Source of the DNA: Rhizomucor pusillus
Lineage: Eukaryota; Mucoromycota; Mucoromycetes; Mucorales; Lichtheimiaceae
DNA: 62,012 nucleotides
Reading direction: 5' to 3'
Assembly: GCA_900175165.2 (NCBI GenBank)
Contig: FWWN02000607.1
Span: 1 to 62,012, forward strand
Part shown: positions 1 to 11,550 of the stretch, one piece after another
Numbering within the stretch: position 1 is the first letter of the stretch
Layout: every line of letters begins with the position of its first letter
Made by a program: the position numbers and the translations under genes
The notes under the pieces: generated by a model
The model's input: only the letters and a program-made list of their open reading frames with translations
Databases searched by the model: none
Told to the model about the DNA's origin: nothing

Positions 1-149
1 AAAAAAAAAAAAAAACAAAGAACGTAATTATAAGCGCAGAAAAAATATGGCAGGAAAGCATGAGAGGAAAGCGAAAACTACTCGGAATTAGCATTCTGAC
101 ACAAGAGATGATTGTGGTGGAGGTAAATATGTATAATCGGGAAGGATAT

Positions 150-1621
150 CTAGCTTGAGTTTTTGGATGGGCGACAGAGAACACGTCCTTTCGCCAAAAC
201 CCGGACAGATGAGGTATCTCCAGCAACAAACGGTGGACATACGCAAAGCTGCACCGTTCCTGACGTTTGTCCATCTTCGTCGATCATTAACTCGGCGTCG
301 AACAGTTGTTCACCCTCCGCTACAGCCGCAGCCGTAATATCCACTTCCTGTCCTTTGATGGCGAGTCCTAAAGAGATGGTTTGGTCGACGAGTATCTGCA
401 CCTTGGCACCGTAGTGTTTTTGTACATCAGGTTCGGCTTTATCGTGCTGATAGACAAATGGATATGCCTTGACAAGTCCGCTGTACAGATATTTCCAACT
501 GTTCTGCAGAGCTGCATGCCGCGATCGATATACATCGCTGTCTTTATCCATGTCCTTCTTGACAACCACCAGCGCCATCTCTTGTCGCAAACGAATAGGG
601 AATCTAGTGCAAGAATTTTGATCCTCTAACCAGTATTGGAGCCGGTTGTAATCTTCTACGACTTCCACACCTGGAAATACATTTAAATTGAGAATCTGCA
701 CAAGGACATCCATCATGAACTTTTCTGTCAGCATCTTGAGACGCAAAGATGACAGAGGACATCCCATCTCACAGATCGTCTCGTTTAGATTGAGCCAAAA
801 TGTGCCTAGTGCTCGCGTTGCTATCTCTGCATCCGCCTTTTCTACGAGCATGCCGGCAAGAATACCAATGTTGTCACGAAGCTGTTTGATCCGTCCGCGA
901 ATGGATTCTAGATCGTCGTCTGTAGCGCGCAATGCTTTGATGTGTTCCTTGTAACTGGATTGGAGCTGCTGCATATCCTGTTGGCGCTGATCTTTCTTTT
1001 CCCGCATCTTGTTTAATTTATCAGTCAAAACTCTGTTGTCCTGCTGGTATCGCTCGTTTTCAGCTTCCAATTCCTGCAGAATTTGCTTTTGACGTGCTAG
1101 CTGTGCTTGCAGTGTGACAGTGGTTGCACAAGATCCTGCATCGCTCCGTTCGGATTCTGGAGGGTTGTGCAAAGGCTTCTGTCAGTGAACCTGTCACACG
1201 AACGATTTGACATGAGCTCTCTACCTTCATCAACCGCTTCAGCATTTGCATCTGGAGGCGGTTCCAATTGCGCAGCCTGAAGAGATGACATTCGATTCTG
1301 AAGACGCAGGCTGCTTGTGCGATGAGGACGCTCGACTGTGACGCTTCCGATACTGCTGTTGCTAGCTCGCTGTTGAAGACCGTTTGCGTGGTTCGACTGT
1401 GGCTGGTAGGATGACGAAAGTGAAACTGAAGACATGGAGGAGGACAAGGACGGGATCGACTGCTTTTTCGGCTTCTTCTGGAACAGTTTAGATATTCGTT
1501 CCATTGATTTCTTCTTGGGTGTATTTGACTTGTCGTTGGTGTCGTTCGGGTAGAGGCACTCAGATGCTTCGTTCGTAGCAGGCACAAGTGCTACAGAGCG
1601 CCGGTCTTCAGTGCCCAGCAT
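150..1621 (-). CDS. Coiled-coil protein with a Ser-rich basic N-terminus, function unknown
   Basis: Family not recognised. The first exon (1621 down to about 1235) encodes a Ser/Lys/Arg-rich, probably disordered tail (SKLFQKKPKKQS). The second (from 1190 or 1178 down to the TAG at 150) starts with about 100 residues of heptad-like coiled coil rich in Q, E, K and L, followed by about 220 residues of mixed alpha/beta character ending RPSKNSS. The two reading frames do not match across 1179-1234, so a short intron must lie there. Donor GTTGAT at 1234 with acceptor AG before 1190 or 1178 keeps the frame (44 or 56 nt); the better-looking donor GTAGAG at 1224 does not. Expected length is about 470-475 residues. 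A cytoskeletal or trafficking adaptor is possible but unproven. Confidence 0.6.
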
Positions 1622-2216
1622 GGTCTCTTGCCGAAAGAAAAAGAGTGAGCAGTTCGTTCCTGAGAGGTTTGCCGTTTTTGCCTCAGAATGAAGGTCCGAA
1701 TGAAAGGGGGCTGGCCAGGCCCCACCACAAAAAAATTCTGTCCGTTGTAGAAGGATTTATCGTCTCGCTTGCGGTAAGTGCAGCACTGAACCCCTTGGTA
1801 TACTTATTTCGGAATGTTTGTCACTTTATATATCAAGATTCATTAGCAACTAGTACCACTGCATACTCAAACGTCGCGAACGGCTGATGAAGTTTCGGGT
1901 GGAGTTTCTCGACGATAAATCATTAGCAGCCACTCAATCGTCGCCCCGCGTTCACTAGTCTTGTCTATGGAACAATCTATCAAGAGCAACTTGCAAAATA
2001 AATTCCTTTCTTCAAGCATTGATATCTCCACAGATTAGTTGTATGAGGTTCATCAGAGTGTGTACCGCATCGTTGACTTCAGCTACTAGAGATAAGAAGA
2101 TCAGCGACATAAACCTTGCGGCCAAGGTGTGCAAGAAAACCAAAACGTTATGAGCTATTAATTCTCGTTCGATATTTATCTTCATTATTTCTTGTATCCT
2201 TTATTTTATCATATAT
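1622..2216. other. Intergenic: upstream of the coiled-coil gene, downstream of eIF3j
   Basis: About 600 bp without a supportable gene. It should hold the promoter of the minus-strand coiled-coil gene (right of 1621) and the 3' end of the eIF3j gene. Only short out-of-context open frames are present. Confidence 0.5.
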
Positions 2217-3105
2217 TTACATAAAGTCATCAAAATCATCGTACACGTCCCGGTATGAAGTGGCCTCATCCAATGCAGCGCTCTTGCCTGCAGCAGCAAG
2301 CTGAGGCTTGCCTTTCTTCTTGGATTTGCTGGCTTCCTTTGCCTGACGCTGTTTGTCGTTTGCCATAGCTTGCAACGCTGAAGCGACCTTGCGGATATCC
2401 ATATCTTTGCATGGCTCGGCTATTTCACGGACCAAAGTCTCGAAAAAGTGTGCATAGTTGATGCTTTTCTAAAAATGGCGTCAGCTAACTATTGATTGTG
2501 TAAGAAAACGATTCACTTCACTGTACCGAGTTGGCCAAAATCATGGCAGAAATGCGCTTGGCGTAAGCTTCATACTCAATTCGTGTCTTGGGCTTGACTT
2601 CTTCGATAGGCTTCTCCTTGTTGTCCTTTGACACAGAAACACCAGCGAACAGATCCGTTGCGTTCTTCATATCAGCTTCGAGCTCTAGCTGACGCATACG
2701 CTGTTTACGCTCAAAGGCATCTTCTTCGGTTTCATTCTCTTCGTCGGCGGCACGCTAGCGGGACTATGTCAGCACGTTGGAAAGCGCGGTGGCAAGATCC
2801 ACGTCAACTTACAATTGCAGCCTTCTTGGCTTCAATTTCCTTCTTTCGCTGTTCCTCGGCAGCCTTCTTCTCGGCAATCTTTTGTGCCAAAGGAACCTTC
2901 TTTCTAACGGGAGGGAGTTCCTTCTTGGGCTTTTCTTCTTCGTCAGACTCCTCCCAGTCATCTTTAACATCGTCTTCGACGTCTTCGTCATCCCACTTTT
3001 GCTTCTTGGGGATGGTAACCTCGAACTCTTGTTCTTCCTCTGCAAAATATTGTTAGAAATCTGATACATTGTTCGATATGCAGAGTGCTTACCCCAATCG
3101 CTCAT
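2217..3105 (-). CDS. HCR1: Eukaryotic translation initiation factor 3 subunit J
   Basis: eIF3j binds the 40S decoding centre and the eIF3 core and assists scanning and recycling in the cytosol (family knowledge). Four exons read in frame: 3105-3093, 3039-2813, 2754-2527 and 2468-2217, giving 239 residues, normal for the family. The start MSDWEEE is the classic eIF3j N-terminus. It is followed by an acidic stretch (WDDEDVEDDVKDDWEESDEEE), a Lys/Glu-rich helical region, and a conserved C-terminal half ending RDVYDDFDDFM, which matches the eIF3j end. All introns are GT-AG. The gene is divergent from the RUS1-family gene, with 136 bp between the two start codons, so a shared promoter is likely. 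Confidence 0.93.
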
Positions 3106-3241
3106 TGTCGTGTTGCGTCGGTTGATCTCTGTTGATAAAACAGTTTCTGCTCGAAACGGAGCACGAAATTTTCAGGTGAACGCTGAGTGACTGACTGACG
3201 GACAAAGCGACAGCTGCTTCCCTGTCAATGACACCGGCGTT
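3106..3241. promoter_or_regulatory. Short bidirectional promoter eIF3j / RUS1-family gene
   Basis: Only 136 bp separate the start codons of two divergent genes, so this interval must hold both promoters unless the RUS1-family protein starts at the downstream Met at 3392. No TATA box is evident. Inference from gene arrangement only. Confidence 0.45.
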
Positions 3242-5196
3242 ATGATACCTCGGCCAATCTCTTGCACATGCTGGATCGCACGCGGCAGCAGTAGACGAAA
3301 CTTGAGTTCATGCCGTATACTGCTCGACCAAAAGCCTATATTGACAGAATATGTATATGGTCGGACCCGGATCTATACCAGCCTCCCTACTATGGCCAAG
3401 GGCAAGCCGGCAACTACAGGGAAAACAAGAGTCGGCTCACCTGTTACGTCGCCGCCACTTTCATGGCAATGGCTACGACCGACAGTTAACGGCGAAAGCG
3501 TAGCAAAATCGACTCATCAAATTGGAGGACAAGAAAACAGCAAAATGGATACTGCGCATTATGGCGTCCTTGGATCCATGAAGCAAAATCTACAGGAAAT
3601 GTTTCTTCCCGTAGGGTAATTAAACTGTCTTGCCTTGAACACCGTTCTCCATCAACGGGACTTCACATGTTGGCCATCTCTCTCCTCTAGATACCCGGAA
3701 TCGGTGCATGGATGCTATAAACCCTTCCATTTCTGGCTGGCAGTCGAGACATACGTGGGATCTGCAGTATGTGGCATAATGGACAGCATTGTAATCATAA
3801 AGTGTCGACTAAGTAGCGATGTATCTGTCTATAGATCGGTGTCCTCTGTTCGCAAGCTATGCTTTCATCTCTTGGTCTTGGAGATGCAGAGGCAGCAGGC
3901 GGCGCCGTTGCAATTCAATGGTACGACAAGGAGGTACAATGTATCTTTGGTCTAAATGATTGACAAAGAACAGGGTGTTGAAGGATGGTATCGGCGAGTT
4001 CGGCAAACTGTTTTTCATAAAACGCTTTGCAAGTTCATTCGATTCTCATCCAAAGACATGGAAAATTGTAAGAAACGGAATGCGGGTTCGTTTTCCAAGT
4101 CAAAGTCAATTTAAAATCGGCGTTGTTAGGTCTGCGAGGTTTTCTCAGCTGTTGGTTGTTTCCTTCAACTATGCACATCTGTTGTTTCCCCGAAATTTTT
4201 CCTTCCTTTGGCAGCCGGTAAGTACATCTAGTGGATCTCAGCTCTAAATTTAGGCACTCATACACTCGGCTAAACAGTCGGAAACATGTTTAATTTGGTG
4301 CATGAAAGTATATGGCTTGCCAGTCATATGATTTTTACAAAGCATTTCGCTGTAAGTTTTGGGGAACGTGTATGACCTTTGAATGGAGATAGGAGAAGGT
4401 TAACTGATGAATATTATCTAGATTAATAACAACATTGGTGACATTGTTGCCAAAGATGACGCACAAATGTCTACGGCGCATTTGTTAGGAATGTTGACTG
4501 GCGTTGGAGTTATCGCCATATCACACGATCCAATTTTCTTGTTTGGTGCTTTCGCCGTATTGTCACCTATCAACTTTTGGTCGACGATCAAAATGCTTCA
4601 TGCGGCCGATTTTGAAGTTCTTAACCAAGCCAAGGTTACTTTACTTGGACGATCATTTATCGATGCCGGAAAAGTTGAAGATTACAAGGAATTGCAGCCA
4701 AGAGAAATTGGTTTTGGTGAATGGATTAAGCCTTATGGACCTAAAGGGAACATATCTGTGCGAATCAAGCTGGGATCTAGCGCGGAAAAGTCCTTTGCAT
4801 CGGTAGAGGACGTTCAGGCTGCAGTCAATATGCTCAAGCATGAGAATTATCTACTTAGCTATCGAAAGAAAACAATGCATGTGCTTTTGCACGAAGATGC
4901 CGAGTCAAAGGATATTATACAAGCAATCCTTCATTCACTGAAATTCCACGATCTACTCAAACAAGACCAGGAGAAGAGTAATTACATGACTGCACTGCGC
5001 GACAGTCTGACATGGACAAAGCAAAATACGGGCTCTTTCATCAAAGCATTGGATGATAAGGGATGGCTATCGGAAACAGTATATTGGAACGATGGGTAAA
5101 TTGCGTTGTTTGCGTTGCTAGTGCGAAAGCTAACATCGGGTTTGATTCACTAGCGGTATCCGCATCAGCTGGGATGGTCACAAGTCATCTTTCTAA
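3242..5196 (+). CDS. RUS1 family (DUF647) membrane protein
   Basis: RUS (root UVB sensitive)/DUF647 proteins are conserved in plants, animals and fungi; their biochemical role is unsettled. Eight exons keep the frame: 3242-3615, 3691-3766, 3835-3920, 3974-4067, 4130-4217, 4278-4351, 4422-5095 and 5154-5196, about 502 residues. Hallmarks of the family are visible: LPVGYPESV, the SQAMLSSLGLGD segment, IQWVLKDGIGEFGKL, hydrophobic stretches after SAVGCFLQL, and GDIVAKDDAQMSTAHLLG before the long C-terminal exon. The start is the least certain part: Met at 3242 leaves 136 bp to eIF3j, and Met at 3392 (context ctATGGcc) is an alternative that removes 50 residues. Confidence 0.88.
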
Positions 5197-5396
5197 CAAG
5201 AGCAATCATCATAAACTTCGCATATTCCTACTACATCATTTACTACTACCCTCCTCCTCCTTTAATCTGTATTCATAGACACTTGCAATGTTTAGATTAT
5301 CAATAAAAAGCAATCGAAAGCATGCGTTTACTTGTTTTTGTAAGGCTCTATCTGTCTACAATTTGGCTTGTGCTGTTTGCTTTCTGACACGTTCGC

Positions 5397-6729
5397 TCAA
5401 GTGGATGATTTCGGGCACTGTAGTACGATGATTCCTAAGTTTCTATACCAAAATACAATTATTTTTAGTCGACTTACCGAGAATATCCGGGTTCTCCAAG
5501 GGCACAACGTGCGATCCATCCACGTAGGCATTTGTAACAAAGGATGATTGTTCCTTGATAACCTTTCCGAATTCCGGATCAACGCTGCATGCATTGTTTT
5601 AACATAAAGAAACAGGTTCTCTGACGTTTTTCAAACTTACTACCCGGAAGAATTTGCGTGTACAAAGTGGAGAGGAACCTTGATAGCCCGAAGTGCTGCA
5701 AAGGCGGTTAAGGCTCCGTAGGAACCGTTTATATAGACCACCTAGCCAAAAAATATCGTTGTCATTTTAAACAATATACAACTTTGTAGAGGATCAAGAC
5801 GCTGCTTACGTGTTCCTCTTCTTTGGGGCACTTGAGCTTGACTTTGCCGTCGGTGGTATCGTAAAGTGCATATTGCTGGTCAAGAAAAGATCAGAGCAAG
5901 CTTAGCGTTTCTGGTTTGGAATATAGATAAAATCAATTCGGTTTACATACTACATAGTTTTCAAGTGCTTCAGGGTGGAAGGCTTTCCAGAAGGGTCTTC
6001 CAGCCAAGGACTTCATGCACGCCTCGCGACTATCCCATGTATCACGGCGCTTCAAGGTGACGGCAATGGCAGGGAACTTGACCCGCAGAGCATGCGGAGG
6101 CAAATCTCCGTGAATGACAGGTTCTATCAGCGTCAAGCCGTCAAATGTTCCTGGGTAAAGGAATTCACATAGTATCCTATTCGAATTCCCGTTAGTCAGC
6201 GCTATTTTGTAAAGGCGATCGTTTTCCCGAGTTACATTGCAGTGGCACCAAAGCTGTGGCCGACACCAATGAGCTTGTCATAGCTCTTTAGTTCTAATTC
6301 GTCAATGATCTGTTTGGTATCCATGGCATTATCGAACCAGTTGACTGACAATCCCATTAGTTAGCGATTGTAAAATTCACGTGCAAAATCGAAGTAGGGT
6401 GAAAAATCATTACATTTTGGATTGTGAATGCCCTCGTTAAGTCTCGCCGAGTCGCCATGGTTGCGCGCATCCCATGCAATAAAGTGCACGTCTGTGTTGT
6501 TGTATTGCTCCAATTTGCGCAACTGTGTCAGAAAGCGGCGCATAAGCGGGTGCATAAGCTCCTTGCTGAAACCATTGGCATGGGACCAAAGGTACACGAT
6601 CTTCTCTCGAGCAGGCTGCTGAGGAGCAGCAAATTCATGCTTCTCGACGACAACCTTGGCGGCATCGCTGCCCTCTGTCTTATCGCTTACGGGGATCGCG
6701 GTCGTCGAGGTGGGTACCAATCGTGACAT
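5397..6729 (-). CDS. Alpha/beta hydrolase (Lpx1-like, 'SHANGF' class)
   Basis: Predicted serine hydrolase of the alpha/beta fold. Seven exons in frame: 6729-6414, 6344-6236, 6176-5951, 5875-5810, 5741-5641, 5584-5478 and 5434-5397, for 320 residues. The first strand/oxyanion segment reads YLWSHANGF, followed by FIAWDARNHGDS. The nucleophile elbow GHSFGA (Ser) is split from the rest by an intron, and the late Gly-Ser-His-Val-Val with the preceding acidic region fits the catalytic His. The SHANGF signature resembles fungal Lpx1/toxin-biosynthesis-type hydrolases, but no clear C-terminal peroxisomal tripeptide is seen (the end is KSST), so location and substrate are unknown. Start ATG 6729 was chosen because the longer frame begins with TTG. 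Downstream of and on the same strand as CSN4. Confidence 0.85.
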
Positions 6730-6786
6730 TCTGAACAAGAAATGGAAAGCAAAAGGTTAAGGTTGCACAGGGACTACCCCACACTT

Positions 6787-8272
6787 TTATTTTATTCCCG
6801 TCGCCTGCAGTTTTGCTAAAACGTATTCCGGGTATTTTGCATGAGTCAACTGGATAATAGAATCGATATCATGACACAGAGCTTGAATGCTAGAGTCCCA
6901 TTTGATAATCTCAAGCATGGATTGCTCAACTCGTTTAGCATTTTGCGGTGTACCGTTCGCTGCAGCTGCCGCTGCCGTGATTGAATCGCCTCGCTCGTTG
7001 TGTGCTGCACCGCCGGACTCGAACGATATAAGCTTTTCGAGTTGATCGATACTGCCCACCATCCGGTTCTCCGTGATCATCTGGACTGCTATCTCCTCGG
7101 CTTTCTCATTGGATACATCAAGTAATGCTGCCAACTCGTCAAATTTGATATTGTTGTAGATTTTCGATGCTGATAAGAGGTTGTGCTCACGGATAGCCCG
7201 TTCAAAAACCGTAGTGCCATCCGCCAGCTTCGCTTTGTGATGAGGTCTCAAAGTCGCTGCAAATTCAGCAACTTGGTCGGGCCGAATAACGCGCTCCAGA
7301 TATGTCTTTTCGAGAATAGGAAATATAGGCAAATGGTGTGTTCGTTCATCTTTGTACAATGTTGCCAGAGATCGTGATCTTCGAGGACCCGCACCTGCCA
7401 ACAAAGCACATTGCACGGCAGCCATGCTGATTGGAGGATCTGTTAGTTACTATTTTGTTGATCGTTAACAAATATACATACAGGCACTGTATACGCTCGT
7501 CCTCATCCAGCTGGGTCACATAGCTCAGTTCGTGATATTTGGAGCAAGCTTCCAGAAACCGTCGTTTTGCGTCCAAGATCCGAGCTTGAGATAACTTGAA
7601 AGTCAAGCCAAGCACAAAATCCGTTGAATTCGGGATGAGCAGCGCCGCGCGGTTCAGGTACGCTTCGGCGCTCACGGCCTCGTCGACCTCCAAGAGTAAT
7701 CGTACAATTCGAATGTAAATACGCAGTTTATAGTCATCTGAAATAGATCTACGATTTTTCTGTGCATGAATATCAAGCATGGTCGCTGCATAAACACGAT
7801 CAAACCTGTGCCCAGAATCCAAAGGAATGCCTTGTAGTATCTTTGCAGCCTCCAGAAAGTCTTCTTCGGATTCATACACGCCCGCTAACTTTTCTCGCAT
7901 TTGTGAGAGCTACCGGACGAAATAAAGCAATGAGCTTCCCTGCAGTTATTAGAGAGACGCAGTATGCACCTGTTCTTCAAAGCTAACCGCTCGTGGCTGT
8001 GCGTGATCGATCGCAAATGACAAGAGTTCCTTTTGCACATCGGTGTCGGTGATGCGCGAGTCGAATAGACTAATGAATTCAGAGAGGAGCTGGCGCGCTA
8101 CGACCAGTCCAACCTGCTCGTCCAGAACTGCTTCCACGTATGCTTTGAGATTCTTGGATTGCTCTGCTGGTGGCAGCGAAAGAATGTCAACTATTATACT
8201 TTTGAATCCTTCAGCTTTCTCTCGCTGCTGTGGATGGTGGATGCAATCTCGTAGACGCGCAGTAAGATCCAT
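6787..8272 (-). CDS. csnD: COP9 signalosome complex subunit 4
   Basis: CSN4 is a structural PCI-domain subunit of the COP9 signalosome, which removes NEDD8 from cullins. Three exons: 8272-7970, 7909-7482 and 7426-6787, for 456 residues, slightly longer than usual. The N-terminal helical repeats contain LRIYIRIVRLLLEVDEA and the conserved KYHELSY. The junction restores ERIQCLMAAVQCALLAGAGPRRSR-type sequence with ATLYKDER, characteristic of CSN4. The C-terminal PCI/winged-helix part has the ELAALLDVSNEKAEEIA motif and EN.MVGSIDQ. An unusual Ala-rich insert (SITAAAAAANG) lies near the C-terminus. The gene is 57 bp upstream of the same-strand hydrolase start. Confidence 0.93.
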
Positions 8273-8924
8273 ATTGCAGCTGTGGGTGGAAGCAGAAAAC
8301 TGACTGACGGGCCGGAGTTAAAGCAGAATCAGCGACCGGAAAATGCATTAAGCAAAGGTTATCCAAAGGGTAGGTCTGCAGACGCCCATCTTGAGGTTTA
8401 CATTATTTACCATATTCCAATTTCTCTCATTTCAAATCTCTTTAGATTCCTTCATCTTCCGTCACTATCATTATCTAAGTCATTAAGTGTAGAACTTAAG
8501 CGCCCCGTTCCATAAGCTGCTGCTTTTTGAGGATATGACATGCTAATTTTCTGACTTACTCTGTGCCCTCCTGAATTAGAATACATCCGGTTTCCGGAAT
8601 AAGAATGAGCTTCATAGGGATGTTGGTGTTTAAGTGGTCTGCGGCATCGTTCGTGAATAATGCTTGTGGAGCGGAAGGTTATTATTCCAGCCAATCACGT
8701 CACGGTGTGTCGTTTTCGAGACTTTGCTACATATGTAGCCACCACAATTTTCTACTTTTTGCTATTAAAAAGTTTGCTATTATCCATCAAAGTTAGCGTA
8801 CATTTATATGGAGTTAAAAAGAGCGCTCAATTCTGTGACTTTTCAAAACACCACAAAGTACCACAAGTAACAAAATATCCAAAAGCGCTTTTTAAAATGG
8901 AACGGAGCAGAATTTTTTGTTGCC
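8273..8924. other. Intergenic, no supportable gene
   Basis: AT-rich stretch upstream of CSN4. A short minus-strand frame (8694-8452) has no ATG at its expected start and no recognisable motif. A T6 run at 8912-8917 precedes the structured GC-rich segment. Confidence 0.4.
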
Positions 8925-9173
8925 CTTCGTGCTGGGACTCCTGCGACCTTCCCCGCTGACGCACCCCACTGGGCATCGGCAGGGGACTTAAAAGTGTACC
9001 CGTAGTGAACACCTCCCATTGTCTGATCCTTCGGTGGAGTCCGATACCAGCTCGACGTCGAAGCCTAGGGGGAGGTAGGCATTGGTGGGTGGGGACTGGC
9101 GGTGCCGCCTCCTCGCGGTGGTCCCTGGATATATCGTTGGCAACAACGTGAACTAACGGCACCAATCTTTTTT
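8925..9173 (+). ncRNA. Candidate structured noncoding RNA ending in a T-run (Pol III-like)
   Basis: A sharply GC-rich island of about 240 bp in AT-rich surroundings, with no open frame of note. Visible pairing on the plus strand: GGTGCCG near 9107 with CGGCACC near 9158 closing a domain; inside it a perfect CGTTG-GCAA-CAACG hairpin (GNRA loop) near 9136-9149; CCTCCC near 9007 with GGGAGG near 9070; and a CCTTCGG (UUCG-type) loop near 9024. The last stem is followed at once by AATCTTTTTT, as expected for an RNA polymerase III terminator. It does not match 5S, U1, U2, U4, U6, SRP or RNase P/MRP hallmarks that I know. The strand is inferred from the T-run. Confidence 0.3.
9167..9172 (+). terminator. 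T6 run, possible Pol III terminator
   Basis: Six T residues directly after the closing stem of the candidate RNA. Weak evidence on its own, since T-runs are common here. Confidence 0.25.
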
Positions 9174-10093
9174 CATAAACAAATGAAAATGAATATTTTG
9201 ATTAAACAAAACTTTTGTAAACATTCTTTACTCTGCTGTTGCATTACTTTTCTATATTGTGTGTAGAGTGAGCATTTGTATGGCCACATCTGAAGCTCTG
9301 GGAACATCTTTGTTCTTTTGACTGCCCCAGAGATTGCTTCTTCGCTTCGTTGTGATCAATTGTCTTGGAGCGCACTATTCGTTTGCCATAGACCGTACGC
9401 GTTTGTTGTATCTTGCGTTGTCCGTCGACAGGCTGTTGCGAGAAACAGTTACGCGTCTAGTCCACTTTGCTTCTTCTCCAATCATTCCGAAAGGACTACG
9501 CCGAGCTTGCCATCTGCGTCGCCTATGAGAGCTATGGCATGATTGCGGCTATCGCGCTTGAAACGTTCGGCTTGCCAAGTTTACGGATGCCTGTTCCATC
9601 CATAGCTAATCCAGTTTGCGTTTTGGAGCTGCCGGTACGCATCACAAAGAATTTCCTTGATTCTATAGCCATATTATCCTGAACCAAGGAGAGATGTACT
9701 ATAAAATAATATTGATATCTCCTAGGATGCGTTTGATTGTACGTTTCCAAATTGTTGCTCTTAATGTATAACGAAATGCGCTGACAAGGCCTACCAGCGA
9801 CGTAATTATGCCGGCCTCAAGAATCCTCGATGCGAAACTGAAATATCCAACGAAGCCAGTTGTTTCCATCCTCGCATGCTTGCTTTGCCAATATTAACTC
9901 GCAGTAGCAGCGACCGTTTACTTGCCAGGTCAATGAATGGTTGAAATGGATATGTAAATCCCGAGATGATTGCCCGTAGACCTGCCCGTCATCCAAAACA
10001 TCTTCAACAGCGATAAATGACGACATTAAATCAAATATCTTGAACAATATATTAAATTACGATATGCAAACGAAAGTAATCGGTACTAAAGTA
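9174..10093 (-). other. Gene-poor stretch with eroded coding-like minus-strand segments
   Basis: No intact gene. On the minus strand, protein-like segments appear in different frames: about 75 residues at 10023-9817 (with WQVNGRCYCELILAKQ), about 70 at 9750-9532 (RKFFVMRTGSSKTQTG), then NHAIALIGDADGKLGVVLSE near 9545-9485, interrupted by in-frame TGA and TAA. The last segment faintly recalls the start of bacterial-type initiation factor 3, but this is too weak to name. Either a pseudogene or an intron-rich gene I cannot assemble. Confidence 0.25.
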
Positions 10094-11367
10094 TTATGCC
10101 AATCGCTTAGGTTGGCCGGAGGCATCCAAAAGCGATTCAGTTTCTCCCAACACACGAGGGCCATCATCCACCTTGGTATGCAAAAGACGACTGACGCTAC
10201 CAGGAGGATAGACAGGGATCACTTTTTCGTTGAAGTTTGCGTGGCCCTTGGGAACAAAGTCTTGACCCAAAGGTCCGTCAAGGACCTTGTAGGGATCGTT
10301 AAAGTAGATCTCTGGAGATGCAGGTGGGAAGTAATGGGCGATCAAGTTGATGATTTCACGCATATTTTCCTTTGGCGCATAGATGACAGCGTTCGGTCCA
10401 GCATCGTAAGTGTATGCAGCCTTGAGTTTGCCATCGGGCGATGTGCTGTTGTAAGCATGGATTAGGCGAATGATACCACGAGAAATGTCATTCAAATAAA
10501 AGATGGGAGGATAAGTATCGAGGCACACAGAGTGGAATTGGTTAGAGTCGCGCATGGTGATTTCGGCGAAAGTTTGAAAGTCGCGTTCCAGTATAGCCTT
10601 CTTCATCTTCTCCATACGCTCGGGAACGACACGTAAGCGCTCCTGCATCAGCGCGCTGGTCTGCACGGTGTGCTGCATACCTTCGGTGGACGAGGTGCCT
10701 TTCTTTGCATCTGATACAACGCAAACAAGTGCTTCGAGCTCGGGCCAGTGGGTTTCAGGGGCAATCTGCACAGCCATCGAGTCAGAGCCATCGCTTGCTT
10801 TGCCCATCTCCCACGCTACAAAGCCTCCAAAGAGAGAGCGGCAAGCAGAGCCAGAGCCCTGGCGAGCAATTCGGGATAGCTCAGAGGTGGTAATTGGTAG
10901 ATCAAAGAGCTTGGACAAGGTGTACACAAGTGCTGCCAAACCGGATGCCGAGGAAGCTAAACCAGCTGCAGTAGGGAAGTTGTTTTCTGAGCAGACGTGA
11001 ACGTGGTAGGTTGACAATGGCTCGAGACTGGGATCAGCTTGTTCCATCTTGGCACGCAACGCACGAGTTTCACGGAAGCAGTTGTGCATACGCTTGTTCT
11101 TGGTAATATCTTCCTCCTTGCCATTGAGCCACAAACGATCTTGGGTATATTCCTTGGCAGCCGAGATGGTGGTCTTGCTGTGCAATATGCCCTGGGACAA
11201 TGTCACCGACAGCGAATCGTTCGTGGGCAAAATAAGCTCGGTGTCGCGTTTGCCCCAATATTTGATGACCTGTACAAAGCTTTGGAATGACTACAATGTT
11301 GCAGTGATTAGTCACGAAAATAACTCACGGCAATGTTAACGGGAGCCGTGCATGTGACAGTTTTCAT
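10094..11367 (-). CDS. ERG19: Diphosphomevalonate decarboxylase
   Basis: Catalyses ATP-dependent decarboxylation of mevalonate 5-diphosphate to isopentenyl diphosphate, the last step of the mevalonate pathway, in the cytosol. Two exons, 11367-11329 and 11269-10094, give 404 residues, the usual size. The first exon encodes MKTVTCTAPVNIA; the second starts VIKYWGKRD, the family's substrate-binding N-terminus, then PTNDSLSVTL. The GHMP ATP-binding loop is PTAAGLASSASGLAAL, followed by SGSACRSLFGGF. The conserved TYDAGPNAV segment is near the C-terminus. Supplies isoprenoid precursors for sterols, carotenoids and trisporoids. The squalene synthase gene lies about 25 kb away, not adjacent. Confidence 0.97.
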
Positions 11368-11550
11368 GATGGCTCTAGAGATGAGTAGGAAAGAGAGAGT
11401 GTATTGGAGGACACGGACGGTGTTCAGGGGCACCGGCGCGCGGAGTGTTATTCCAAGCTGTCAAAGATCACCAAGAAGGGCACAGATACAGTATTTCATT
11501 GTCCATGGTTGATAGCAGTAATGCGATCACTGCAAAAGTTTATTGAGGGC

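Noticed and set aside
1060..1587. 175-codon alternative minus frame over the coiled-coil gene
   Set aside because: Shadow of the two coding frames; low-complexity Ser/Arg translation with no continuation.
8452..8694. 80-codon minus frame after CSN4
   Set aside because: Starts with a non-ATG codon and shows no motif or conserved context.
8925..9173. SRP RNA, RNase P/MRP or snRNA identity for the structured segment
   Set aside because: Expected conserved motifs (SRP helix 8, P4 conserved regions, Sm sites or known 5' ends) were not found by eye.
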